Position numbers and translations under genes: made by a program | In this document: piece by piece, positions 6,016 to 14,352 of the stretch | Position numbering within the stretch: the stretch's first letter is position 1 | How the letters are laid out: each line of letters begins with the position of its first letter | Origin: an uncultured Prevotellaceae bacterium | Lineage (GTDB): Bacteria; Bacteroidota; Bacteroidia; Bacteroidales; Bacteroidaceae | Direction: 5' to 3' | DNA: 21,181 nucleotides | NCBI GenBank assembly: GCA_937910905.1 | Contig: CALEPV010000033.1 | Location: forward strand, 1-21,181 | Notes under the pieces: generated by a model | Database searches by the model: none | What the model was told of the DNA's origin: nothing | Seen by the model: the letters and a program-made list of their open reading frames with translations, nothing else

Positions 6016-8121
6016 ATGGCAATGCATTGCACAATTATCAGCAAAGCATTGAGGAGCAAGACCGTGAAGGTCCAGTCGGCCAGCCTTGATACACTCGTAG
6101 AGCAGTTCAAGGCGTTGAAGGGGCGTACTGCACGTGTGCCACAGCTGAGGGAAGAGCTCCTCGCTTTGACGCAGGGCAGCACGCCCCCTGCTTTTGACCA
6201 GCTGCCTCAGTTGCAACCGGCCTACCGCCAAGTGCGTCCACGCGGAGGCACCCCCTATGCTGTGTATCAGGGCGTAGTGCTGCTCAGCGTGAATGACATT
6301 GAGAACCAGCAGACTATGCGTCAGCTCAAGGATGAGGCCTGTATGTTGCCATCCACGCTGATGGCTGTGGAGGGATGTAGCGGTCGCACGCTGAAGCTGC
6401 TGGTAGTCACCTGCCTGGACAACGGGCCGCTGCCCGACAGCCATGAGGACATAGCGCGCTTCCACCGCGCTGTGGCGCAGCGGGCGCAGAAGGTCTACGG
6501 GGCTATCCTGTCCTTGCCGTTAGAACAGCGGGAGCCGCAACCCGACGATGTGATGCATTGGACTTTCGACCCCGACCTGCGCTACAATCCTGATGCTGCG
6601 CCGTTGCGTCTGGCACGGAGAGAGCTTCGCGGAGCCGCTGGAATCGAGGCTATAGCATCGCAGCCCTACGCAGGCACTCAGCCAACGGAGTACAACTACC
6701 GCATCAACGCGCGCAAGTTCACTACGGCGGTGGATCTGGCACGACAGTCGCAACCTGATGCCGACTCCGACGAGGCTTTCATACAGCTGGTAGCAGGCCG
6801 GTGCATCGAGCTGGGCATACCGCAGGAGGAAGCCGTGCGCCTTGCCAGCGCATCGTGGCGCTGGCCGTCGCTCGACAACGACATGAAGCGCACACTAATA
6901 GAGGCCGTATATGCCGAGACGCGCAACAGGCACAACCGCCATCGCGGGCTGATGCAGGATGCCACGATGCGGCTGCAGGAGTTCATGTCCCTGCGCTATG
7001 ACTTGAGGTTCAATGAGTTGACCAATGGGGTGGAGTATCGCCCCAACCATTCGCTTGCCACACGTTTCCATCCGCTGGACAGCCGCATGGAGAACACCAT
7101 GATACAAGAGGCCAACGAGACAGGACTGGAAATCATGGACCGCGATATGCACCGCTATCTGGGTTCGACACGCATACGCTCCTACAACGCCGTGCGTGCC
7201 TACCTCGATGAGCACGCCAACGACTGGGATGGCGCCACCGACTACATAGGCCAGCTGGCAGAGCGCGTGCCAACCTCCAACCCCAACTGGAAGCAGTGGT
7301 TCCACACGTGGCTGCTGGCTGTGGTGGCACAGTGGACGGAGCGCGACCGCAGGCACGGCAATGCCATAGTGCCGCTGCTCATCGGCCCGCAGGGTTGCGG
7401 CAAGAGCACCTTCGGACAAGTGCTGCTGCCGCCCGAACTGCGCTCTGAGGGCTACCGAGAGCTGGTGAGCTTCACCAACAAGGAGGAGGTGCAACGCAAC
7501 CTCACCAGCGCTCTGCTGATTAATCTGGACGAGTTCAACCAGATAGGCGAGCGCACACAGCAGGGCTTCCTGAAAAACCTGCTGCAGAAAGCCACCTTCA
7601 AAGGCCGTCGCCCATACAGCTCCGTGCAGGTGGAGCTGCCGCGCAGAGCCTCGTTCATCGCCACCAGCAACTTTGCCGATGTGCTGACCGACCCCTCTGG
7701 CAGTCGTCGTTTCATCGTAGCCACCATCAATGGCACCGACACCATAGACACCTCCACACCGATACCATACGGCAAGCTGTATTCGCAGGCCATACAGGAA
7801 CTTGACCAAGGACGGCGCTACTACTTCACGCCGCAGGAGCAGACAGAAATCGAGGCCTACAACAGCGCGCAGACCGACCAGCGGCCAGAGATAACCAACT
7901 TCCTTGAGACCTTCGCCACAGCCACTGTCGAGGACCACACCACCCGACGTCTCTCCGTTGCGCAGCTGGCACTTGCGGTGACTGCCAGCACAGGCTTCCG
8001 CTACGACAATCGTGGGCGTATGCTCCTGGGACGGTACCTCGCGCAGGAAGCCCGCCGTCTGCACACCCGCAAGTCCGTCTCCGCCGGCTATCCACAGTAC
8101 CTCGTTGTTCCGAGGGAGTGA
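6016..8121 (+). CDS. VirE/BT4734-family ATPase (primase-helicase-like, mobile-element type)
   Basis: 701 residues. The N-terminal part (about 40-185) matches the BT4734/BF3469 (VirE_N) domain seen only in Bacteroidetes: RGGTPYAVYQGVVLLSVND, LKDEA, VEGCSGRTLKLLV, PDSHEDIARFHRAV. The middle is a VirE/VapE-like P-loop ATPase: Walker A GPQGCGKST at 457-465, Walker B LLINLDEF at 500-507, ATSNFADVL sensor region and GSRRF, a likely arginine finger. The last ~110 residues look like the DUF3874 C-terminal domain. Relatives occur in phages, satellites and integrative elements and are thought to act in replication. Here no integrase, HU gene, amidase or relaxase accompanies it in the window, so it is either a stranded or domesticated element gene or works alone. 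All ATPase motifs are intact and it has a good promoter. The ATG at 6016 is chosen by promoter distance; 6022 is possible. Confidence 0.88.
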   Translation: MAMHCTIISKALRSKTVKVQSASLDTLVEQFKALKGRTARVPQLREELLALTQGSTPPAFDQLPQLQPAYRQVRPRGGTPYAVYQGVVLLSVNDIENQQTMRQLKDEACMLPSTLMAVEGCSGRTLKLLVVTCLDNGPLPDSHEDIARFHRAVAQRAQKVYGAILSLPLEQREPQPDDVMHWTFDPDLRYNPDAAPLRLARRELRGAAGIEAIASQPYAGTQPTEYNYRINARKFTTAVDLARQSQPDADSDEAFIQLVAGRCIELGIPQEEAVRLASASWRWPSLDNDMKRTLIEAVYAETRNRHNRHRGLMQDATMRLQEFMSLRYDLRFNELTNGVEYRPNHSLATRFHPLDSRMENTMIQEANETGLEIMDRDMHRYLGSTRIRSYNAVRAYLDEHANDWDGATDYIGQLAERVPTSNPNWKQWFHTWLLAVVAQWTERDRRHGNAIVPLLIGPQGCGKSTFGQVLLPPELRSEGYRELVSFTNKEEVQRNLTSALLINLDEFNQIGERTQQGFLKNLLQKATFKGRRPYSSVQVELPRRASFIATSNFADVLTDPSGSRRFIVATINGTDTIDTSTPIPYGKLYSQAIQELDQGRRYYFTPQEQTEIEAYNSAQTDQRPEITNFLETFATATVEDHTTRRLSVAQLALAVTASTGFRYDNRGRMLLGRYLAQEARRLHTRKSVSAGYPQYLVVPRE

Positions 8122-8127
8122 GTGCAG

Positions 8128-8160
8128 AAAAAATGCCACCTTGGACGAACCAAGGTGGCA
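8128..8160 (-). terminator. Rho-independent terminator of the aldolase gene
   Basis: A perfect 11-bp stem (8134-8144 with 8150-8160), loop of 5, and on the minus strand six T (A run at 8128-8133 of the plus strand). It faces the aldolase gene and lies 44 bases beyond its stop. On the plus strand it lacks a T tract, so it would end VirE transcription less well. Confidence 0.88.
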
Positions 8161-8203
8161 CTGACGATTGGATGTCACGGTCTGTGGGACCGAGGGCGTT
8201 GCA

Positions 8204-9202
8204 CTAAAGCTTGTCGTTAGAGCCCAGCACATTCACAATCTTGTGGATGTACATCTTCTTCATGTTCTCACGTGCAGGCTTCAGGTACTGACGTGGGTCG
8301 AAGTGACTCGGGTTCTCAGCCAGGTGCTTGCGGATAGCAGCAGTCATGGCCAGACGGCTGTCGGAGTCGATGTTGATCTTGCAGACAGCGCTCTTGCTGG
8401 CCTCACGGAGCTGCTCCTCTGGTATACCGATAGCATCGGGCAGCTTGCCGCCGTAGTGGTTGATGGTGTCAACCTCGTCCTGAGGAACGGAGCTTGAGCC
8501 GTGGAGCACGATGGGGAAGCCAGGCAGCTTCTCCTCGATAGCGTGGAGCACGTCGAATGCGAGTGGAGGAGGAACGAGCTTGCCAGTCTTCGGGTCGCGT
8601 GTGCACTGCTCTGGAGTGAACTTGTAGGCACCGTGGCTGGTACCGATGGAGATAGCGAGGCTATCGCAACCGCTACGTGTAGCAAAGTCAATAACCTCCT
8701 CGGGCTTTGTGTAGTGGCTCTCAGCTGCTACTACATCGTCCTCAACGCCAGCGAGCACGCCGAGCTCAGCCTCAACGGTCACATCGTGAGCGTGTGCATA
8801 CTCAACCACCTTCTTAGTGATGGCGATATTCTCCTCGTAAGGCAGGGCGCTGCCGTCGAACATCACGCTGGAGAAACCATTGTCGATACACTCCTTGCAG
8901 ATCTCGAAGCTGTCGCCGTGGTCGAGGTGCAGAACGATCTGAGGCTCCGGGCAGCCAAGCTCCTTGGCATACTCCACAGCACCCTGAGCCATGTAGCGCA
9001 GGATTGTGCCGTTAGCGTAGTTGCGGGCACCCTTGCTGACCTGCATGATGACAGGCGACTTAGTCTCTACAGCAGCCTGCACGATAGCCTGCATCTGCTC
9101 CATTGTGTTGAAGTTGAAAGCTGGGATGGCATAGCCCCCTGCAACGGCCTTCTTGAACATCTCACGTGTGTTCACCAGGCCCAGTTCTTTGTAACTTACC
9201 AT
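8204..9202 (-). CDS. fba: Class II fructose-bisphosphate aldolase
   Basis: 332 residues, complete. It is the zinc-dependent aldolase that interconverts fructose 1,6-bisphosphate with dihydroxyacetone phosphate and glyceraldehyde 3-phosphate in glycolysis and gluconeogenesis (cytoplasm). Visible motifs: LHLDHGDS with catalytic Asp94 and zinc ligand His95, VEAELGVLAG (134-141), GTSHGAYK with His190, and IVLHGSSSV with His234. The start MVSYKELGL is usual for this Bacteroidales form. It has its own -7 box and terminator, so it is probably a single-gene unit. Its leader shares a 14-base block with that of the OmpA-like gene. Nothing unusual in the protein. Confidence 0.97.
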   Translation of the reverse strand: MVSYKELGLVNTREMFKKAVAGGYAIPAFNFNTMEQMQAIVQAAVETKSPVIMQVSKGARNYANGTILRYMAQGAVEYAKELGCPEPQIVLHLDHGDSFEICKECIDNGFSSVMFDGSALPYEENIAITKKVVEYAHAHDVTVEAELGVLAGVEDDVVAAESHYTKPEEVIDFATRSGCDSLAISIGTSHGAYKFTPEQCTRDPKTGKLVPPPLAFDVLHAIEEKLPGFPIVLHGSSSVPQDEVDTINHYGGKLPDAIGIPEEQLREASKSAVCKINIDSDSRLAMTAAIRKHLAENPSHFDPRQYLKPARENMKKMYIHKIVNVLGSNDKL

Positions 9203-9206
9203 TGTC

Positions 9207-9220
9207 TTGTAGTAATAAAT
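9207..9220 (-). promoter_or_regulatory. A/T-rich translation-leader block, copy 1
   Basis: Read on the minus strand, ATTTATTACTACAA ends 4 bases before the aldolase ATG. The identical 14-mer ends 2 bases before the ATG of the OmpA-like gene (20307-20320). Bacteroidetes mostly do not use Shine-Dalgarno pairing, and A-rich bases just before the start favour initiation, so this may be a strong ribosome-loading leader. Confidence 0.5.
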
Positions 9221-9260
9221 GTGTAACTGTATAATGTTTGCTATTCTCTATTTCGTGGCG

Positions 9261-9268
9261 CAAAGGTA
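9261..9268 (-). promoter_or_regulatory. -7 box of the aldolase promoter
   Basis: The minus strand reads TACCTTTG here, an exact TAnnTTTG match, 58 bases before the ATG at 9202. A second TACCTTT lies 22 bases upstream (plus-strand 9284-9290). No good -33 element is seen. Confidence 0.65.
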
Positions 9269-9468
9269 GTCATTTAACTGACATAAAGGTAGCGCAGGCG
9301 CGAAAACTTGCAGAAAATAGTTTGTGCAGTAGCCGTTTTGCAATGTGGAGGTGATAAACTCACCCACAATAGCATAAACTGCTGCCTGAGCTATCTCCGG
9401 CAAATAGGCCGCAGTCGCGGAGCATACCCTCGAAGCTGAGATCCTCATCTATTTTATGCCGCCCTTAC
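9269..9468. other. Intergenic stretch without a supported gene
   Basis: Between the aldolase promoter and the tandem repeats. A 66-codon open frame exists on the minus strand (9248-9448), but it has no recognisable domain, no promoter of its own and overlaps the aldolase promoter. I see nothing else here. Confidence 0.5.
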
Positions 9469-9527
9469 GGTTCGAGAGCGGTTCGAGAGCGGTTCGAGAG
9501 CCTCGCCGACCGACCTCGCCGACCGAC
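9469..9527. repeat. Two adjacent short tandem repeats
   Basis: Three exact head-to-tail copies of the 11-mer GGTTCGAGAGC (9469-9479, 9480-9490, 9491-9501), directly followed by two exact copies of the 13-mer CTCGCCGACCGAC (9502-9514, 9515-9527). Non-coding, between the convergently placed ends of the aldolase upstream region and the nuclease gene. Confidence 0.9.
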
Positions 9528-9555
9528 AGGGCGACGGCGGGTACATCCCGTTAAT

Positions 9556-9606
9556 ACAGGGACAAGTCCCTGTGCTGGGTTCTTTAGCCCCTATGGGGCT
9601 TGTTTT
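9556..9606. repeat. Pair of GC-rich hairpins (REP-like)
   Basis: ACAGGGAC-AA-GTCCCTGT (9556-9573) and AGCCCC-TAT-GGGGCT (9586-9600), the second followed by TGTTTT on the plus strand. They lie 60-110 bases beyond the stop of the minus-strand nuclease gene and may end its transcript, although the T tract is on the plus strand. The paired GC-rich palindromes next to short tandem repeats look like a REP/BIME-type element. Confidence 0.55.
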
Positions 9607-9665
9607 CAGCATATTCATTACTTGCGAAACTTGAAGATGATAATTTGCAATCGTGGACTTATCCT

Positions 9666-10703
9666 TTACTTCACTTGCCTTACGAAGTAGGTCACCACGG
9701 GCAGGTGGTCGGAGTAGCCGTCGAGCCAAACGCCACCGGCGTGGGTGCGCTTGGGAGTGTTCTTGTACCGGCCCTCCTGCTGGAGCAGATAGTCGCGACG
9801 GAATATCTCAGCCTTATGGAAGGTGAGTGTGCTGTAGTCCTTGGTGCCTCCGATGTCAAGGCAGTTGCGCGACATCACAATCTGGTCGAAGAGGTTCCAG
9901 CCACCCTGATAGGACAGCGTGCCACGACCATCGAGCAGAATCTGCCACCAGGGGTTGAACATATCGCCGGGCATGACATCCTTCATCTTGCGGCGTGCCC
10001 GCAGGCCTTCACGCATAGAGTTGTTCATAGGGTCATCGTTCATGTCGCCCATGACCAGCACCTTCATTGACTCATTGGCTGCGAGGATGCTGTCAACCTC
10101 AACCTTCACTTGCTGTCCGGCCCACACTCGTGCGGGGTCGCCGGAGAAGCGGCTTGGCCAGTGGCACACGATGACGGTGATGCTGTCGCCGCCCAGAGTG
10201 CCCTGCACGGTGAGGAAGCCGCGAGTGGGGCGCGTGATGGGCTCGCGCAGCACGTAGGGCTGTAGCCAAACCTTCTTGGGTACGAAGAAACGCGGATTGT
10301 AGAGCAGCGCGCAGTCCACACCGCGCTTGTCGGGACCCTCGATGTGCACGAACTGATAGCCGCGTGCGGCCAGTACCTCTTGAGCACACAGGTCGGTCAG
10401 ACAGTGGGCGTTCTCCACCTCCGATACGCCTATGATAGAACAGCCGATGCCTGGCAACTGGTCGGTGCCGAGCTCGGAAAGCACTCGCGACATGTTGTGC
10501 AGCTTGTGCTCATACTTCATCTCGGTCCAGTGGTACGAGCCATCGGGCAAGAACTCGTAGTCGTTCTTGTCCTCGTCGTGCTGGGTGTCGAACAGGTTCT
10601 CAAGGTTGTAGAAGCCGATGCCATAGAGTGCCAGCTGTCGTCCTTGCGCCATCGCTCCGAGGCACAGCACAAGGCAAAATAGGGAAATAAGTTGTTTGCG
10701 CAT
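9666..10703 (-). CDS. Secreted endonuclease/exonuclease/phosphatase family nuclease
   Basis: 345 residues from the ATG at 10703; the frame is open 30 codons further, but only this start gives a proper signal peptide (MRKQLISLF to about residue 20, AMAQ) and suits the -7 box at 10734-10741. The rest is one endonuclease/exonuclease/phosphatase (DNase I-like) domain: FYNLENLFD (31-39), GVSEVEN with metal-binding Glu95, KRGVDCALLYN (116-126), CHWPSR with His171, GDMNDDP with Asp210 and Asn212, and SDHLPVV with Asp332-His333. All expected catalytic residues are present. Relatives hydrolyse DNA or RNA phosphodiesters, some of them phosphate esters of lipids or sugars, so the exact substrate is not certain. 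It is divergent from the TonB receptor operon and shares its control region, as partners in one pathway often do. Confidence 0.92.
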   Translation of the reverse strand: MRKQLISLFCLVLCLGAMAQGRQLALYGIGFYNLENLFDTQHDEDKNDYEFLPDGSYHWTEMKYEHKLHNMSRVLSELGTDQLPGIGCSIIGVSEVENAHCLTDLCAQEVLAARGYQFVHIEGPDKRGVDCALLYNPRFFVPKKVWLQPYVLREPITRPTRGFLTVQGTLGGDSITVIVCHWPSRFSGDPARVWAGQQVKVEVDSILAANESMKVLVMGDMNDDPMNNSMREGLRARRKMKDVMPGDMFNPWWQILLDGRGTLSYQGGWNLFDQIVMSRNCLDIGGTKDYSTLTFHKAEIFRRDYLLQQEGRYKNTPKRTHAGGVWLDGYSDHLPVVTYFVRQVK

Positions 10704-10733
10704 ATCTGTGTGTAGTGTATCTCTATCAGGCGG

Positions 10734-10741
10734 CAAAGATA
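10734..10741 (-). promoter_or_regulatory. -7 box of the minus-strand nuclease gene
   Basis: The minus strand reads TATCTTTG, an exact TAnnTTTG match, 30 bases before the ATG at 10703. It supports that start over the upstream in-frame ATG at 10793. Confidence 0.65.
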
Positions 10742-10812
10742 ATTGATTTAGATTAACTACAAGCACGTTGCATTCAAAAAGTTGGATTGACACAAATAAA
10801 GTGTGCTAGGGC

Positions 10813-10843
10813 TTTGCCGTTAATCCTTTTTTGTTTTCCTTTG
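10813..10843 (+). promoter_or_regulatory. Candidate promoter of the TonB receptor operon
   Basis: TTTG at 10813-10816, a 19-base gap, then TTCCTTTG at 10836-10843 (one mismatch to TAnnTTTG). The expected transcript would have a leader of roughly 20-25 bases before the ATG at 10873. The alternative TTTG/TACAATTT pair at 10830-10861 would leave almost no leader. It is back to back with the nuclease promoter. Confidence 0.5.
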
Positions 10844-10872
10844 CCGAAAGTTATACAATTTATGCTTTATCA

Positions 10873-13449
10873 ATGAGAACACTTCTTCTATGTGCGGTTG
10901 CGCTGCTGTGCACTATCTGTAGCGGACAGGTGCAGCAGCCGGCCACAGTGACGGGCGTGAGTGATGTGGAACAGGCTGCGCGAGACGATAATGCCACCTT
11001 TATCTTCTCGGAGGCGCAGCTTGACGACGATGCCGACTCGCAGCAGGATGTCATCCAAATCAACTCGGCCACGAACCTGTACACAAGCAATGTGGGCTAT
11101 CTGTTCAGCCCCATGCGCTTCAAGTTCCGTGCCCTGGACCAGCGCTACAACGAGGTCTACATGAACGGAGTCAGCGTGAACAGCGCCGAGAACGGCAGCT
11201 TCAGTTTCTCCAACGTGGGCGGTATGAACGATGCGACCAACGGTCACATCGACTTCGCATCGCCGTTTGAGAGCAACGGATTCAGCATGTCGGGCATCGG
11301 CGGTTCCAACAACTACAACTTCCGCGCCAGCAACTATGCCGCCGGCCACAAGGTGACGCTGTCTGCCCTGAATCGCAACTACACGGCGCGAGCCATGTAC
11401 ACCTTCGGTACGGGCGTGAACCAGCGCGGATGGTCGTTCTTCGGCACCGTGGGCTACCGCTGGGCCAACATGGAGACGGCAAATGTGGAAGGTACATTCT
11501 ACAACTCGCTGGCTTACTTCTTGACTCTGCAGAAACAGTGGGGAGACCGTCATAGCCTGAACATTGCCACATGGGGTAATCCCGCCGAGCGAGGCCAGCA
11601 GGGTGCCAGCACCGACGAGGCCTACTGGCTTGCCAACGACTATCTGTACAACCCCAACTGGGGCTACCAGAACGGCAAGAAGCGCAATTCCAGAGTGGTG
11701 AACAGCTACGAGCCATCGCTACTCGTGACGTGGGATTTCAAGATCAAGGACAACCTGAAGCTCACTACCTCGCTGTTCGGTAAATATGCTATGGACAGCC
11801 GCACACGCCTACAGTATAATAATGCTCAGAACCCGAAGCCAGACTACTGGAAGAACTTCCCGTCGTACAACTACGATGTGTGGGGGCTGACCGACGGCAG
11901 CAACAATGACTACAACGCATGGCTCGAAAGCTACAACTACTGGACAGCCTGCGATGCCAACCGCCAGATTCAGTGGGATAAGCTCTACTATGCCAACACG
12001 CAGATGAATGCCGTGGGCGGCGATGCTGCCTACTATGTGCTGGCACGCCACAACAACCAGCTGGCCATCAACCTGGGTTCCACTCTGCAGTGGGACGTAG
12101 ACCGCGACAGCAAACTGCAGGCGGGTGTGCAGCTGGCTTCCAACAAGGGTATGCACTATCAGACCATCGACGATATGATGGGAGCCACAACCCTGCACAA
12201 CATTAACAACTACGCAGTGGGAACATACGCTGCTGCCGACAACCGCGTGCAGTACGACCTGAACCATCCGAACGCCACCGTAGGCGAGGGCGACCGTTTC
12301 GGCTACGACTTCAACATCATGGTGCAGAAGGCGACCCTATGGGCACAGTACACACGCGACATGGGTATCAGCCACACCTTCATCAGCGGTAGAATAGGTG
12401 GTACTCAGATGTGGCGCGACGGCAAGATGCGCAACGGTATCTTTGCCGACAACAGCTATGGCAAGAGTGGCACAGCACGCTTCCTCGACGGTGGCTTCAA
12501 GATGGGCACCAACCTGAATCTCGGCAAGGGACACGTGATAGGCATGGGCGTTACCTACATGACCTACGCTCCGCGTGCCTACGGCTCATACGGCGGTTCT
12601 GCATTCCAGGCAGCCGAGATGAACAACAACTTTGTGGGCAACCTAAAGGTTGAGCACATGGTAGGTGCTGAGCTGGGCTACGCGATGAACCTCAACTGGG
12701 TGCGTGCCAACCTGACAGCCTACTATAACCACGGCACACGCATGAACGAGTGGCAGAACTACTACTACGACGATGTCAACTCGTTCACCTATGTGAGCAT
12801 GACAGGCGTGGAGAAGGACTACTACGGCGTGGAGCTGGGTATGCGCTTTAAGGTGAACGGTCATCTGTCAGTAGACCTCATTGGCTCTATGGCTGATGCC
12901 AAGTACATGAAGAATACCGACGTCAGCTACATCCTCTCCACCGAAGGAACGGAAACTCACGAGACACTGTACAACAAGGGTATGCATGAGGCCAGCACTC
13001 CGCTCACAGTGGGTAGCATCGGTCTGAACTACAGCATCAGCGGCTGGTGGTTCAACCTCAAGGGCAACTACTACGACCGCATATACCTGAGCTACTCACC
13101 GTCGCTGCGCTATGAGAGCACGCTGATTCGCTCCGGCGCTGTGGACAACGATGATTCGTTCATTATCCCAGAGCAGTCCAAGGGCCACGGCGGATTCATG
13201 CTCGACGGCAGCATAGGCCATCAGTTCCGTATAGCCCACAACCCATTGAGCGTGAACCTCATGCTGACCAACATGCTGAACAATCGTAAGCTCGTCAGCG
13301 GCGGCTTCGAGCAGAGCCGCAGCAGCTACACCACCGACCAGGCCACAGGTGAGGTTGCCACCACACGCACCTATAACTTCCAGAAGAACCCGATGAAGTA
13401 CTACGTACAGGGTTTCAACTTTATGCTTAACCTCAACTACCGCTTCTGA
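10873..13449 (+). CDS. TonB-dependent outer-membrane receptor (nucleic-acid/nucleotide locus candidate)
   Basis: 858 residues from the ATG at 10873, which gives a signal peptide (about 1-18); an upstream in-frame start at 10831 adds 14 residues that spoil it. Residues about 55-175 resemble a TonB plug: RFKFRALDQRYNEVYMNGV matches the usual RG-x-NxxxxNGV pattern. The rest is rich in alternating aromatic/polar strands and ends in an aromatic residue (LNLNYRF), as in 22-strand outer-membrane barrels. The usual Bacteroidetes N-terminal carboxypeptidase-regulatory domain is absent, so it is shorter than SusC proteins. No SusD follows; instead a DUF5689 lipoprotein overlaps its stop by one base. 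Similar receptor-DUF5689 pairs occur across Bacteroidales. The ligand is unknown; flanking nucleases suggest nucleic-acid fragments. Confidence 0.88.
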   Translation: MRTLLLCAVALLCTICSGQVQQPATVTGVSDVEQAARDDNATFIFSEAQLDDDADSQQDVIQINSATNLYTSNVGYLFSPMRFKFRALDQRYNEVYMNGVSVNSAENGSFSFSNVGGMNDATNGHIDFASPFESNGFSMSGIGGSNNYNFRASNYAAGHKVTLSALNRNYTARAMYTFGTGVNQRGWSFFGTVGYRWANMETANVEGTFYNSLAYFLTLQKQWGDRHSLNIATWGNPAERGQQGASTDEAYWLANDYLYNPNWGYQNGKKRNSRVVNSYEPSLLVTWDFKIKDNLKLTTSLFGKYAMDSRTRLQYNNAQNPKPDYWKNFPSYNYDVWGLTDGSNNDYNAWLESYNYWTACDANRQIQWDKLYYANTQMNAVGGDAAYYVLARHNNQLAINLGSTLQWDVDRDSKLQAGVQLASNKGMHYQTIDDMMGATTLHNINNYAVGTYAAADNRVQYDLNHPNATVGEGDRFGYDFNIMVQKATLWAQYTRDMGISHTFISGRIGGTQMWRDGKMRNGIFADNSYGKSGTARFLDGGFKMGTNLNLGKGHVIGMGVTYMTYAPRAYGSYGGSAFQAAEMNNNFVGNLKVEHMVGAELGYAMNLNWVRANLTAYYNHGTRMNEWQNYYYDDVNSFTYVSMTGVEKDYYGVELGMRFKVNGHLSVDLIGSMADAKYMKNTDVSYILSTEGTETHETLYNKGMHEASTPLTVGSIGLNYSISGWWFNLKGNYYDRIYLSYSPSLRYESTLIRSGAVDNDDSFIIPEQSKGHGGFMLDGSIGHQFRIAHNPLSVNLMLTNMLNNRKLVSGGFEQSRSSYTTDQATGEVATTRTYNFQKNPMKYYVQGFNFMLNLNYRF

Positions 13450-14300
13450 TGAAACCTATACATTATCATATTAGTGTTGCTGTCGTAGCGGCAGCCGCAC
13501 TCTTCACAGCTTGTCAGGACGGCGAGTGGGACACACCGGATATGACCAACCCGCCTTACGGCAACAATACCATAGAACTGGATGCCAGCAAGCAGACCAC
13601 TATAGCTCAGCTGAAGTCCGACTATGCAGACATGATTTCGGCAAACGGTTTTGCTGAGATTACCGATGACCTACAGCTTACAGCCACCATAACAGGTAAT
13701 GATATAGGTGGCAACCTGTATAAGCAGATTACCATTCAGGACGGAACAGGCGCTATGATTGTGGGCATCAACACCACAGGCTTGTTTGCCTACCTCAGTG
13801 TCGGACAGCAGATACTCATAGACCTCAAGGGCTTGAGCATTGGCGGCTATGGCCAGCAGGCACAGTTGGGCGATGAGTACAACGGCAGTATAGGCCGTAT
13901 GAGCAAAGACAAGTGGGAGAACCACGTGCGCATACTGCCCACACACGACATGAGCCAGATCGACACACTCGCATTCGATGTGAATATGGACAAGGAGCGC
14001 TATGCCGGCTATCTTGTGAAGCTGGAGAACGTGCAGATAGGCGATGCCGACGGCACCACTACCTTCGCTCCGGAGTACAAGAGCGGTACCACGCTGACCT
14101 ACAACGGCAGCACAAACGGCTATGTGCATCACACCATCAACGGCGAGAACATGAGCAGGCTCGTGCTGCGTACCAGCACATACGCCAAGTTCGCAGAGCT
14201 GGTGATACCCACCAAACCAATAACCATCTACGGCATAGCCACACGCTACGGCAACACATGGCAGATACTGATACGTGCCGAAGAGGACATTAAGTACTAA
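13449..14300 (+). CDS. DUF5689-type OB-fold surface lipoprotein
   Basis: 283 residues. The first base of the ATG is the last base of the receptor stop (ATGA overlap), which implies translational coupling. The N-terminus is a lipoprotein signal with lipobox LFTAC (Cys22), so it is lipidated and probably shown on the outer membrane. The mature part (about 40-283) fits DUF5689: an Asp/Thr-rich linker, TIAQLKSDY, then two OB-like beta-barrel halves with ITIQDGTGAMIVGI, VGQQILIDLKGLSIGGYG, YLVKLENVQIGD, and a closing IYGIATRYGNTWQILIRAEEDI. Coupling to a receptor that lacks SusD suggests it is the lid or capture subunit. OB folds commonly bind DNA, RNA or oligosaccharides, so nucleic-acid binding is inferred from context. 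Confidence 0.88.
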   Translation: MKPIHYHISVAVVAAAALFTACQDGEWDTPDMTNPPYGNNTIELDASKQTTIAQLKSDYADMISANGFAEITDDLQLTATITGNDIGGNLYKQITIQDGTGAMIVGINTTGLFAYLSVGQQILIDLKGLSIGGYGQQAQLGDEYNGSIGRMSKDKWENHVRILPTHDMSQIDTLAFDVNMDKERYAGYLVKLENVQIGDADGTTTFAPEYKSGTTLTYNGSTNGYVHHTINGENMSRLVLRTSTYAKFAELVIPTKPITIYGIATRYGNTWQILIRAEEDIKY

Positions 14301-14352
14301 TGTGAAATGTACAATGTACGATTGATAATGTAAAATTGATAATTAGATAGAT

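Noticed and set aside
6895..8232. 445-codon open frame opposite the VirE-type gene
   Set aside because: The plus-strand frame has full ATPase motifs and a promoter; the antisense frame has no recognisable domain and is a shadow caused by high GC and codon bias.
9248..9448. 66-codon minus-strand open frame upstream of the aldolase gene
   Set aside because: No known domain, overlaps the aldolase -7 box, no promoter or terminator of its own. A gene remnant cannot be excluded.
9203..10872. Riboswitch or tRNA in the intergenic regions
   Set aside because: Read for conserved riboswitch cores and tRNA cloverleaf signatures; only simple hairpins, short repeats and promoter boxes were seen.
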